Part shown: piece by piece, positions 27,288-34,501 of the stretch
How the letters are laid out: each line of letters starts with the position of its first letter
Position numbering within the stretch: the stretch's first letter is position 1
Assembly: GCA_020846975.1 (NCBI GenBank)
Contig: JADLCX010000050.1
Location: 53,684-117,683 of the forward strand
Direction: 5' to 3'
From: Phycisphaerales bacterium
GTDB lineage: Bacteria > Planctomycetota > Phycisphaerae > Phycisphaerales > UBA1924
DNA length: 64,000 nucleotides
Position numbers and translations under genes: made by a program
The notes under the pieces: generated by a model
Databases searched by the model: none
Told to the model about the DNA's origin: nothing
Seen by the model: the letters and a program-made list of their open reading frames with translations, nothing else

Positions 27288-28559
27288 ATGCCAGACCCCA
27301 CGCCACCCATCCAGCCCGCCCACAGCGCGCCGACAAACTCGGCCGGCGCGGCGACCGCCGACGAGCGCGAACTCACCGCCAGCATCGACGCGCTCATGGC
27401 CGCCGGGGGCACACCCACGCCGTCCGGCGCCGAGGCCGATGCGCTCGACGCCGTTCAGAGCGTCGAGGACCTCCTCGCCGATGTCGCCGCCGAGCTGAGC
27501 GGACCCGCCGAAGAAGCCGCCGCGACCGATCTCGCGCCGACACCCGCGCCCGATGCGCCCGCGCCCTCCAGCGCCGCAACCGCCGCCCCCGCGCAAACCC
27601 AGCCGCAAACCCCCAGCGAACCGTCCGCGCAGGCCCACGCTCCCACCGACATCGCCGCGGCCGATGACATGCTCGCCGCCGTCGCCGCCGACCTCGCCGC
27701 CGCGCCCCAACCCGACGAACCCCCAGACGAGCCCGAGAGTTGGAAGGGCCGCGTCACCAACGGCCTCGCCCAGGACCCCGCCGCCACGCCGGCACCGCCC
27801 GAACCCCACGGCTCCGCGACCATGGCGCGCGAGCCCGCCTCGCCGGTCGGCTCCATCGACGACCTCGACCAGACCCTCGCCGAGTCCGCCGAACAGGTGC
27901 TCGCCGACGGCCAGAACGCCGCCGCGGCCGCCATCTCGCCGGATTCCGCCGCGCCCGCCGAACCGAAAAAACCCGAACCCTCCCCACCCGCGAAGCAACC
28001 CCAGGCGCCCGCGGCCACGACCTCCCCCGCCCCGCCCACACCCGCCGCTCCGCCCGCGCCAACGCCCGTGCCCGCCACCGCGATCGCCCCCGCCGCGCCC
28101 AGGCCCTCGCTCCTCGCCCGCGCCCTGCTCCCCCTGGCCACGAAAACCGCCGCGCTCTCGCCCACCGTGCGCCAAACCATCAGTTGGCTCGCCGTCTACA
28201 CCGCGCTCCTGGCCGTCGGTGTGTGGGGCTACCTGCTCGTCCGCGACCCGGCCACGGCCCTCGAACCGACGACCGATCCCACGCCCTTCCTCAAGCCCGG
28301 CGATGTCGCGCCGTCCCCATCATCCAAAGCGCACGCCAAGCCCGGTCACGACGACGGGCACGGCAACTCCGCTCCCACCGACGGTGGACACGGCAGCCCG
28401 AAGAAGGCCGACAAGAAAGACTCGCACGGCGGCGACGCCCACGGCCCGCCCAAGAAGGACGCCAAGCCCAAAGACGCCCACGGCGCGCCCAAGTCCACCG
28501 ACAAAAAGAAGCCGGACGACAAGAAAGCCGCGGCCAAGAAGGACGCCGGCCACCACTAA
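27288..28559 (+). CDS. Pro/Ala-rich single-pass membrane protein with His/Lys-rich tail
   Basis: No family is recognised. The 423-residue protein has a long Ala/Pro/Asp-rich N-terminal part that contains three similar acidic helices (SVEDLLADVAAELSG, AADDMLAAVAADLAA, DLDQTLAESAEQVLAD). One membrane helix follows near residue 300 (ISWLAVYTALLAVGVWGYLL). The C-terminal tail of about 95 residues is rich in His, Gly, Asp and Lys (GHDDGHGNS, DGGHGSPKKADKKDSHGGDAHG). The tail could bind metal or anionic polymers; that is inference. The codon usage and composition support translation. It is followed immediately by a 33-bp tandem repeat. Confidence 0.75.
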   Translation: MPDPTPPIQPAHSAPTNSAGAATADERELTASIDALMAAGGTPTPSGAEADALDAVQSVEDLLADVAAELSGPAEEAAATDLAPTPAPDAPAPSSAATAAPAQTQPQTPSEPSAQAHAPTDIAAADDMLAAVAADLAAAPQPDEPPDEPESWKGRVTNGLAQDPAATPAPPEPHGSATMAREPASPVGSIDDLDQTLAESAEQVLADGQNAAAAAISPDSAAPAEPKKPEPSPPAKQPQAPAATTSPAPPTPAAPPAPTPVPATAIAPAAPRPSLLARALLPLATKTAALSPTVRQTISWLAVYTALLAVGVWGYLLVRDPATALEPTTDPTPFLKPGDVAPSPSSKAHAKPGHDDGHGNSAPTDGGHGSPKKADKKDSHGGDAHGPPKKDAKPKDAHGAPKSTDKKKPDDKKAAAKKDAGHH

Positions 28560-28567
28560 CCCCGTGG

Positions 28568-28687
28568 CATCGGCATCCCTGCCGATGGTCCTCCGAGTGG
28601 CTTCCGCATCCCTGCCGATGGTCCTCCGAGTGGCTTCCGCATCCCTGCCGATGGTCCTCCGAGTGGCTTCCGCATCCCTGCCGATGT
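28568..28687. repeat. 33-bp tandem repeat with palindromic core, about 3.5 copies
   Basis: Units begin at 28573, 28606, 28639 and 28672, each starting GCATCCCTGCCGATGGTCC, identical across the complete copies. The first copy is preceded by CATCGG, which makes the perfect hairpin CATCGGCATCCCTGCCGATG at 28568-28587. Because 33 is a multiple of three, no frame is shifted by copy number. There are no unique spacers, so this is not a CRISPR array. Confidence 0.93.
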
Positions 28688-28772
28688 CCCGAACCGGCGG
28701 GCCAACCCCGCCGGTTCGGAAGCGCACGCACGCCCGTTCGCCGCCACAACCCTCCAAAACACTCCCGTCATC

Positions 28773-29444
28773 ATGCCCACCGTCAAAGAGGTCCTCACCC
28801 AGCTCGAGTCCCTCGGCAACGAAACTCGCCGCAAGCACAACATTAAGATGGGTGCGCCCGACAACCAGTTCGGCGTCCCCATGGGCGATATCCGCACGGT
28901 GGCGAAGAAGCTCAAGGCCGATGCCGCCTTCGCTCACCAACTCTGGGACACCGGCAACGTCGAGGCCCAACTCGTCGCAGCGCTGGTCATCAAGCCCAAA
29001 GACCTCTCCGCGGCCGATCTCGAACGCATGACCCGCACCACCACCTGCGCGCAGGTGGCCGACTGGATGAACGCCTACATCGTCGCCCAGCACCCCGAGA
29101 AAGAATCGCTCCGCGAGAAGTGGATGAAGTCGAAGGAACCCTGGACCGCCCGCGCCGCATGGCACATGACCGCCGCCCTCGTGAACAAGGGCAATGATGC
29201 CGATCTCGACCCGCCCGCCCTGCTCGACCGCATCGAGAAGGAGATGCCCACGGCCAGGCCCGATGTGCAGTGGACCATGAACAACACGCTCATGGCGATC
29301 GGCATCAAGCACACCGCCCTCCGCAAGCGCGCCATCGCCATCGGCGAGAAGATCGGCCTCTACAAGGACTGGCCGCAATCCAAGGGCTGCATCATCCCCT
29401 ACGCCCCCACCGCCATCGAAGCCCTCGCCAAGCGCAAGCCCTGA
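28773..29444 (+). CDS. DNA alkylation repair protein, AlkD-like HEAT-repeat family
   Basis: This 223-residue all-helical protein matches the AlkD/DNA-alkylation-repair family: NIKMGAPDNQFGVPMGDIRTVAKKLK at the start, CAQVADWMNAYIV, and WTARAAWHMTAAL, then MNNTLMAIG. These proteins scan duplex DNA and excise positively charged alkylated bases such as 3-methyladenine. The region around QWTMNNTLMAIGI is typical of a subgroup with uncharacterised specificity. It lies alone between two repeat arrays. Confidence 0.85.
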   Translation: MPTVKEVLTQLESLGNETRRKHNIKMGAPDNQFGVPMGDIRTVAKKLKADAAFAHQLWDTGNVEAQLVAALVIKPKDLSAADLERMTRTTTCAQVADWMNAYIVAQHPEKESLREKWMKSKEPWTARAAWHMTAALVNKGNDADLDPPALLDRIEKEMPTARPDVQWTMNNTLMAIGIKHTALRKRAIAIGEKIGLYKDWPQSKGCIIPYAPTAIEALAKRKP

Positions 29445-29450
29445 CCGTGG

Positions 29451-29504
29451 CATGGGCATCCTTGCCCATGTGTCTTCCCGTGCCATAGGCATCCTTGCCC
29501 ATGT
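29451..29504. repeat. Paired palindromic repeats related to the 28568 array
   Basis: CATGGGCATCCTTGCCCATG at 29451-29470 is a perfect hairpin, and a second copy with one changed arm base (CATAGGCATCCTTGCCCATG) ends at about 29502. The core GGCATCC(C/T)TGCC is shared with the 33-bp array at 28568, but the arm bases differ in a compensated way (CGG/CCG there, GGG/CCC here). Confidence 0.85.
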
Positions 29505-29529
29505 TCCTCCTCGGGGCCTTCGCGCGCTT

Positions 29530-29646
29530 CGCCCCATCGGGGCGACGGGCTGTAGCCACGGGTGGAGCGACGCGGCGTTGAGCGTCGCGGAACCCGTGGA
29601 AACGAATGTCTCTCATCCTCTTCCTGCCCCGGAAGGGCAGAGGAAG
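29530..29646. repeat. Three-hairpin dispersed repeat, copy 1
   Basis: The copy has hairpin 1 (CGCCCC-ATC-GGGGCG), the spacer ACGGGCTGTAG, hairpin 2 (CCACGGGT ... ACCCGTGG at 29556-29599, with an inner GCGACGC/GCGTCGC stem) and hairpin 3 (CTGCCCCGGAAGGGCAG), ending GAGGAAG. A second copy lies at 30282-30401, with identical outer stems and different but paired inner stems. Confidence 0.88.
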
Positions 29647-29671
29647 CGCCCCCGCAACAGAAAGGCCCGAC

Positions 29672-29782
29672 ATGCCCGGCACCTACTCCCAGATTCTCCT
29701 GCACGTCGTCTTCAGCACCAAGCACCGCGAGCCGTGGATCGGCGCCGACATCGCCGAGCGACTCTATCCGTACATGAGCGGC
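29672..29782 (+). pseudogene. IS200-like (Y1/REP-associated-type) transposase, N-terminal remnant
   Basis: Translation gives MPGTYSQILLHVVF then STKHREPWI and LYPYMSG, which is the N-terminus of IS200/IS605-like TnpA proteins. The full-length family continues with the HUH and catalytic Tyr motifs for another 100 or so residues. Here similarity ends at about residue 36 and unrelated sequence follows, so only the start survives. The remnant sits between the two copies of the three-hairpin repeat, as in REP elements with their RAYT transposases. The association is suggestive only. Confidence 0.72.
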
Positions 29783-29850
29783 GCTCTTGGCGGCCCCTCA
29801 CGGCTCGCTCGTGCATCCTCTCAACATAAGAAGAGGAACGAGCGAGCCGT

Positions 29851-30034
29851 GTTACATCGAGTGCCCGGCCAAGTTGGTGTTGAAGAGCGTCTGGTTGGTG
29901 GTGACGGGCGTCATGTCCGCCGCGACCAGGCCGCCCCCCCATCAAGCCGCGGCGAGGTTCGCGTTGGCGTAGGTGACGAAGTTGGACACCCACGCCTGAT
30001 AGTCGGCATCGGGTCCGGGGAGATAGTCGGCCAT
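29851..30034 (-). pseudogene. N-terminal fragment of a small conserved hypothetical family, frameshifted
   Basis: From the ATG at 30034 (AAGGAA nine bases upstream) the frame reads MADYLPGPDADYQAWVSNF, TYANANLAAA and then stop. Past the stop, a shift at a run of G residues (near 29930-29937) restores GLVAADMTPVTTNQTLFNTN and LAGH before a new stop near 29851. The combined reading resembles the start of a small protein family I recall from planctomycetes and other bacteria. The likely cause is an indel in the homopolymer plus truncation. The matching C-terminal part occurs at 33986-34381, upstream on this strand, so the two pieces are permuted. Confidence 0.6.
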
Positions 30035-30187
30035 GTTACGTTCCTTCTTATATTGAATTCGGCGGCTCGCACGGTTTGCCCCGCACACGCTGCGCCGGGG
30101 CGCCCACCCGCTACCCGAGCCGTCAATCGGCGCGCGGGGGGAACTTGGTCGTCCATCGACCCGTTCCGCTCGCGACTTCACCGACCC

Positions 30188-30229
30188 GAAGAAGATTCAC
30201 CACAGAGGCACAGAGATCACAGAGCCGGA
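30188..30229. repeat. CACAGAGG-type dispersed repeat
   Basis: The segment reads AAGATTCACCACAGAGGCAC then AGAGATCACAGAGCC, a purine-rich repeat unlike coding DNA. Related GGAGATCACGGAGG and GGAACTCAGAGGAAG sequences occur at 37484-37590 and 61731-61843, where they form long inverted repeats. Confidence 0.6.
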
Positions 30230-30281
30230 ACAGACACTTAGAAGGATGACGCCCCCTCTTCGCCCCACTCCGCGCACTCTT

Positions 30282-30401
30282 CGCCCCAACGGGGCGACGG
30301 GCTGTAGCCACGGGTGGAGCGCAGCCCGCGTCTTCGCGGGCGCAGCGCAACCCGTGGAAAGCATGATACAGATCGTCCCGCCCCGGCAGGGGCGGAGGAA
30401 G
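30282..30401. repeat. Three-hairpin dispersed repeat, copy 2
   Basis: It has the same order as copy 1: CGCCCC-AAC-GGGGCG, ACGGGCTGTAG, CCACGGGT ... ACCCGTGG (30308-30357) and GCCCCGGCAGGGGC, ending GAGGAAG. Inside hairpin 2 the stem is CCCGCG-TCTT-CGCGGG, different from copy 1 yet fully paired. Confidence 0.88.
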
Positions 30402-30543
30402 ATCGAGGCGACCGACCCCCGCCGCCCACGGGCGCGTTTCCCGGCGCGTCGGACTGTTGACCCGCTGATGCAGAGAGGGCGTGCCGCCCTCTCCGCACCT
30501 CTCCCTGCCCGGAAGGGAGCCGCCCGCCGCGCTGGTCGTGCGC

Positions 30544-30655
30544 TCCAACTGCCTTGAGCGGGGGTGCCACCCCCCCGAGCGTCAGCCCCGGCATCCGCAA
30601 CTCACTTGACCGTGCCTTGAGCGGGGGTGCCGGGGGCGGCAGCCCCGGCATCAGC
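30544..30655. repeat. GC-rich hairpin repeats (GGGTGCCGGGG ... CCCCGGCA)
   Basis: Two neighbouring copies begin GAGCGGGGGTGCC. The second forms the stem TGCCGGGG/CCCCGGCA (30628-30635 with 30643-30650). A third copy lies at 33283-33322, on the other side of the restriction-modification genes. Confidence 0.8.
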
Positions 30656-30658
30656 GAC

Positions 30659-30991
30659 TCACGGCTTCCCCGCGATCAGGTCTTCGACGGTCTTCTTGGC
30701 CTGTTCCAGCAGCCGCGCGGCCTGGGCGCGGGCGGTCATGACCTCTTGCACCTTGGCGACCACGGCCTTGCGCGTCCGGGCGTCGGGCACGATGATGGGG
30801 ATGCGCATGAGGCGGTCTTCGGGGATCGCCGGGTACATGCTCGCGGTGCAGTGCAGGTCGAGGACTTCGCAGATGACCGGGAGGCGCAGGTACGTCAGGA
30901 GGACTTCCGGCTCGATGCCGTCGGCGCCGCCGCGCGGGGACAGGACGGCGAAGCCGGAGGAGCAGACGCAGCCGTCCTGGTCGTCGCGCAC
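30659..30991 (-). pseudogene. HsdS-like target-recognition-domain fragment
   Basis: This 110-codon reading frame resembles the second half of one type I specificity-subunit target-recognition domain plus its conserved helix: VCSSGFAVLSPRGG, LLTYLRLP, CTASMYPAIPEDRLMRIPI and a final helix ARAQAARLLEQAKKTVEDLI. A complete HsdS has two such domains in about 400 residues. The frame is the same as that of the methyltransferase just upstream, separated from it by that gene's TGA and a GTG. It could be a decayed fusion partner or the relic of an HsdS gene. No HsdM or HsdR of type I is present. Confidence 0.6.
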
Positions 30992-31003
30992 GAGGCGTCC
31001 GAC

Positions 31004-32533
31004 TCACTTCGCCCAGAGGGAATCGGCGACATTGCAATCGGCGTAGATGGCACCCGCCGTCAACACTTGCTCGAGCGCGGCGGACTTGCCGAGCGCGGCC
31101 GCGACCCGTCGAAGATCGAGGCGACGGAGCAGTTCGACCGTGATTGGGCGCTTGGCATCCCAGAACGCGAACGCGGAGTAGAACTCTCGCGCGGCATCGC
31201 TGTTGAGCAGATCGGCGACCAACTCGGCCTCTTCCTGCGAGCGGCAGGGCACAAAGTACCCGGTGTCGTCCAGAACGACGGCCTTGCCGGCATGCGGCCC
31301 GATCACCTTGAAGTCGATCTTCTTGTAGAGACCCGCGATCCCCACCTTCCACAGGGCAAAGGAATACTCGCCGATCCCAAACATGGAGAACGGCGGGCGG
31401 TTGCGGTAGATCACGCTCGCCCGACGCTCGAACCGGGCCGCGTTCGCCTGCAAGTATGCCCATGTGCGGGGCGCGGCCGCCGCGATCTTGGAGGTGTCCT
31501 CCCCGACGCTCCGCTGGGTGACGATCATCCATCGGCGCGGAGCATGGACGCGGCCATTGCCAAGGTCCGACGCTTTGAGCATCGGGTAGATGTAGTCCGG
31601 CTCGACATCGACCGCCGCGCCGCCCGCCGTTCGCCACGCGCCCGGCGTCCCTTCGAGTTCGCAGACATCGGCGCAATCGTGCTTGATCCCCGACCGCCAG
31701 CGGTACACCTCGTCGCCTTCGAGGTGGCCCCAGCGGTCGTGCATATCCGCATTCGCCAACAACCGCCCATCTCGGAACCCGATCCGCCCGCTGGGTGCGG
31801 TTGCGCCGAGCGATGGGAACACGCGGGCCGTCTGGTCGGTGACTGTCGCGCCGAACCGGCAGGTGAAGAGGCACGCATCGACCGCCGCCCCGAACTCCGC
31901 CGCGGAGTCGATCCGGTGCAGCGCGGCATCGCGGATCGGCGTCCCCGCCTGCCAGATGTGAACGAGAACCTTGCGGGCGACGTTGGTCTTGCAGAGCATC
32001 GCCAGCACCGCATCCCGACTCGCCAGCAGGCGCGAGAGCCGCAGCAGCATGGCCTCGGAAATGTCGAAGTTGCTCTTTCCGGTGATCGCGTCCATCCCCG
32101 CGTGCCTCTGGAAGTTGGACTTTTCGGGGAGATTCCCGCTCCCGCCCGCCGACAACTGCGCATTCGTCACCCACGGGGGATTGCCGATGACCAAGAGCGG
32201 CCCGGGCAGCGCCGCGAGCGCCACGCTCCAATCGTGCGCAAAGAAGTTGGCGAGCGTCAGGGTGATGCGCTCGGCGTCGGCCCGGCCGGAGCGCCGTTCC
32301 CCGAGCGTTTCCAGATACCGCGGCTGCACCTCGATGCCGACCGCCCGCTGAAACTCGGGGAATCGGTCGGCGGCGGCGAAGAGCAGGTTCCCGACGCCGC
32401 AGGATGGTTCAACGATCGACGCGGGCGCGAACCCCAGGTCGGCGACGCGATCGGCGACACGGCGCGCCAGACCGATCGGGGTCTGAAAGTCCCCGAACTC
32501 GACCTTCCTGGCGAGGCGTGAAGTCGTCTCCAT
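31004..32533 (-). CDS. N6-adenine DNA methyltransferase of a type II restriction-modification system
   Basis: This 509-residue protein has an S-adenosylmethionine-binding motif (IVEPSCGVGNLL, about 40-51) and the catalytic NPPW motif within LVIGNPPWVTNAQ (about 114-126). These features indicate an amino-methyltransferase of the gamma-type (TaqI-like) order. DFQTPIGLARRVADRV at the N-terminus is typical of this group. The gene starts six bases after the endonuclease gene on the same strand, so the pair is likely co-transcribed. It would protect host DNA at the site cut by the neighbour. The recognition sequence is unknown. Confidence 0.9.
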   Translation of the reverse strand: METTSRLARKVEFGDFQTPIGLARRVADRVADLGFAPASIVEPSCGVGNLLFAAADRFPEFQRAVGIEVQPRYLETLGERRSGRADAERITLTLANFFAHDWSVALAALPGPLLVIGNPPWVTNAQLSAGGSGNLPEKSNFQRHAGMDAITGKSNFDISEAMLLRLSRLLASRDAVLAMLCKTNVARKVLVHIWQAGTPIRDAALHRIDSAAEFGAAVDACLFTCRFGATVTDQTARVFPSLGATAPSGRIGFRDGRLLANADMHDRWGHLEGDEVYRWRSGIKHDCADVCELEGTPGAWRTAGGAAVDVEPDYIYPMLKASDLGNGRVHAPRRWMIVTQRSVGEDTSKIAAAAPRTWAYLQANAARFERRASVIYRNRPPFSMFGIGEYSFALWKVGIAGLYKKIDFKVIGPHAGKAVVLDDTGYFVPCRSQEEAELVADLLNSDAAREFYSAFAFWDAKRPITVELLRRLDLRRVAAALGKSAALEQVLTAGAIYADCNVADSLWAK

Positions 32534-32539
32534 CGTCCA

Positions 32540-33217
32540 TTACCCTATGCGCGTGATGCCGACGACCTTCCCGGCCTGCTCGATGACGCGCGTGTACTGG
32601 AGCCGCCATTGGAGCGCGTTGGAGATCGTCAGGTACCCCTGCTCGGGCCGCTTCTTCAGCAACTCCTCCGCGATCTTCGACGCCTCGATCTCGTCCACCG
32701 GCAGGTTCTTGTCCGTCATGTAGGCGATGAGGTCGTCGGCATTCCCGTCGTTGTCGAGAATCTGGAGCAGGCCCTTGGTCATCTGGAAGTCGGCGGTGCG
32801 CTTGGCATCCACGAAGATGACGTGCTGGATCTTGAGCCGCCCCGTCTTGGCCTTGGCATCGTCGGTCTTCTCGTAGACGAAGACCAGCAGGCAGTAGCCC
32901 AGCCCGAAAATCTTCTGCCGCGCCGACTTGAATGGGCACGACGACTGCGGCTGCTTGATGGACGTGACCTTGATGTCCACGCCGATGTCTGGAAAGTCGA
33001 TGCCCTTGGCCGCGTTCCCTTGCTCGAACGTGTAGCGGTCGATCAGGTACTTGCGGAACTTGAGTTCCAGGTGCGTCCCCACGGCCTTCCCGTCCGTCAC
33101 GCCGAACAGCGTGGGCTCCGCGTGCGCCGACTCGGCAACGGCGAACGCCTTGGCCTCTTTGGTCAGGAGGTCGATGGTGAGGGCGGGCTTGGGCAAAGGA
33201 CGCTCCGGGAATGCCAA
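32540..33217 (-). CDS. Type II restriction endonuclease (PD-(D/E)XK-like)
   Basis: This 225-residue protein has a PD-(D/E)XK-like core: THLELKFRKYLIDRY, then GIDFPDIGVDIKVTS at about 72-86, where the second Asp and Lys of DIK fit the catalytic pattern. The following IKQPQSS is also typical of small type II enzymes. The first usable start is a TTG at 33217, so the true start is uncertain. The adenine methyltransferase gene follows directly, which supports the restriction role. It would cut unmethylated foreign DNA. I cannot name the subtype. Confidence 0.82.
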   Translation of the reverse strand: MAFPERPLPKPALTIDLLTKEAKAFAVAESAHAEPTLFGVTDGKAVGTHLELKFRKYLIDRYTFEQGNAAKGIDFPDIGVDIKVTSIKQPQSSCPFKSARQKIFGLGYCLLVFVYEKTDDAKAKTGRLKIQHVIFVDAKRTADFQMTKGLLQILDNDGNADDLIAYMTDKNLPVDEIEASKIAEELLKKRPEQGYLTISNALQWRLQYTRVIEQAGKVVGITRIG

Positions 33218-33282
33218 GGATCAAGCGCGCACCGCCGCCGATGGGTGGTGCGTGGGCACAGTGTACGAGTTTCGATGGGTTC

Positions 33283-33322
33283 CGGCGGGGGGTGCCGGGG
33301 GGCGGCAGCCCCCGGCATCAGC
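33283..33322. repeat. GC-rich hairpin repeat, third copy
   Basis: TGCCGGGGG (33293-33301) pairs perfectly with CCCCCGGCA (33309-33317) around a short CGGCAG loop region. The sequence matches the copies at 30544-30655, so hairpins of this type bound the restriction module on both sides. Confidence 0.82.
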
Positions 33323-33356
33323 CGGAGGAACCAAGGCCGGACCGTACAATGCGAGC

Positions 33357-33974
33357 ATGACGGACGAGGAACTCAGCAAGCGACTAAAGGCCTTTCAGCA
33401 ACGGCTCGACTTTGCGCAGCGCCAAGCGGGTGTTCCCAGCCTTGTGCTGTACGCCTTCATGGCGACCGGCGACGGAAAGGAGCCCGCGAGCGTCATCGGG
33501 GGCGAGACGATGTGCTTTCCGGGACGAATGGATGAGCGGACCGTCGAGACGACCTTCGGCGAAATGATCACGCTGATCGGATACGTCTGGGGGCGTCTTG
33601 AAGTCATCAAGCAGGAGCAAGCCGCTCAGTATGGCCCGAAGTTCTCCGTCGTACTCCAGCGCGAGATTCAAGGCAACATGCGCCAGGGATCGGCGATGGA
33701 GCAGTTCGGGTTCCAGACCTCGCTGACCGATCTGGTCCGCGCCTACGAGCCCGCCATCGCTGTGGGCTCGACGGTCGGTTCTGTGATTGACGATCGCGTG
33801 ACGCCCGGCGAGCCGATGGCCTACATGGCGACGACTTCTCGGCCAGTGCGAGATCTGATTCCGACCTTTGCGGCGATCAAGAAGGGCTACGAGAACCTTG
33901 TCGAACACACCGCCAAGCACGCGGGCATTCCGCTCGACAAGTTCCAAGCGATGATTGACGCCGTTGGTGGATGA
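33357..33974 (+). CDS. Hypothetical protein
   Basis: No family is recognised. I start this 205-residue soluble protein at ATG 33357 (MTDEELSKRLKAFQQRLDFA), since upstream in-frame sequence passes through the hairpin repeat and the endonuclease. It contains GETMCFPGRMDERTVETTF and IIKQ/VIKQ-type helices, but no membrane segment or metal motif stands out. GC content is lower than in the neighbouring housekeeping genes, consistent with an accessory origin. It is divergent from the restriction genes. A role in immunity to or modulation of restriction is possible but unsupported. Confidence 0.7.
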   Translation: MTDEELSKRLKAFQQRLDFAQRQAGVPSLVLYAFMATGDGKEPASVIGGETMCFPGRMDERTVETTFGEMITLIGYVWGRLEVIKQEQAAQYGPKFSVVLQREIQGNMRQGSAMEQFGFQTSLTDLVRAYEPAIAVGSTVGSVIDDRVTPGEPMAYMATTSRPVRDLIPTFAAIKKGYENLVEHTAKHAGIPLDKFQAMIDAVGG

Positions 33975-33985
33975 CCTCATGAGTC

Positions 33986-34381
33986 TTACGCCGCCACCGT
34001 CGCCGCCGTCACCTCCGACCACGACCCCTTCTCCCCGCGCGGGCTCACCCGGCGGAGCTTGGAGACGGCGGTCTTGCCGCCGCCCTCGGCGCGGTACTCG
34101 GCGGTCACGCTCGGGCGGGTCGCCATCGTGAGGAAGCCGAAGGTCGCGGGGTCGCCCAGCGAAGCGATGATGGGCGAGTTCGCGGGTCGGTTCGCGTCGA
34201 TCAACTTCACCCACACCTCCGCGCCCAGCACGCCCCGGGGCCGGGCGCGGCGCGTGGGTGTGGATTCGTCGGTGAGGCGCAGCGTGTGCGTCAGGCGCTG
34301 CCCCGCGCTCACGATCGCCTGCGGGCGCGTCGTCGGCGTGGGCGCTGGCGTCGGCGGCGTGTCCCGCACCCGTGATCCCCA
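33986..34381 (-). pseudogene. C-terminal fragment of the small conserved hypothetical family
   Basis: This fragment reads GSRVRDTPPTPAPTPTTRPQ, then RLTHTLRLTDESTPTRRARP, RGVLGAEVWVKL, and ends KTAVSKLRRVSPRGEKGSW and SEVTAATVAA. This looks like the fibronectin-like C-terminal part of the same family whose N-terminus is at 29851-30034. No proper start or N-terminal half is present upstream; the frame continues to 34444 through unrelated sequence. I treat it as a remnant. The family link is from memory of the pattern, not from a search. Confidence 0.55.
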
Positions 34382-34443
34382 TCTCGGCGCGGTGGGGGGT
34401 CGGCGTTGGTCGTCTTGGCGTGCCTGTGCTTCGCCCGCAAGCA

Positions 34444-34471
34444 CAACCGGCCGCGAACACGCGGCCGGTTG
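34444..34471 (-). terminator. Strong hairpin downstream of clpP (terminator-like)
   Basis: CAACCGGCCGC (34444-34454) pairs perfectly with GCGGCCGGTTG (34461-34471) around a six-base loop. It lies 31 bases beyond the clpP stop on the minus strand. The sequence after the stem is only weakly T-rich (TGCTTG), so intrinsic termination may be partial. Confidence 0.6.
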
Positions 34472-34501
34472 TCGTTCGTTCAGTTGGTCTCACCGGCGGA
34501 C

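Larger units (their letters stand above)
30035..30658. other. Gene-free repeat-rich interval
   Basis: No protein-coding gene can be supported here. It contains a CACAGAGG-type repeat (30188-30229), the second three-hairpin repeat, the hairpin AGAGGGCGTGCCGCCCTCT near 30475, and the GGGTGCC-type hairpins up to 30655. Confidence 0.7.

Noticed and set aside
28568..28687. CRISPR array
   Set aside because: Units are directly adjacent without unique spacers; no cas gene is present.
30651..32231. 526-codon minus-strand frame in the restriction region
   Set aside because: It overlaps the methyltransferase in a different frame and has Arg/Gly-rich shadow composition.
33384..34493. 369-codon minus-strand frame
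   Set aside because: Antisense to the hypothetical gene at 33357 and overlapping the C-terminal fragment in another frame; no motif.
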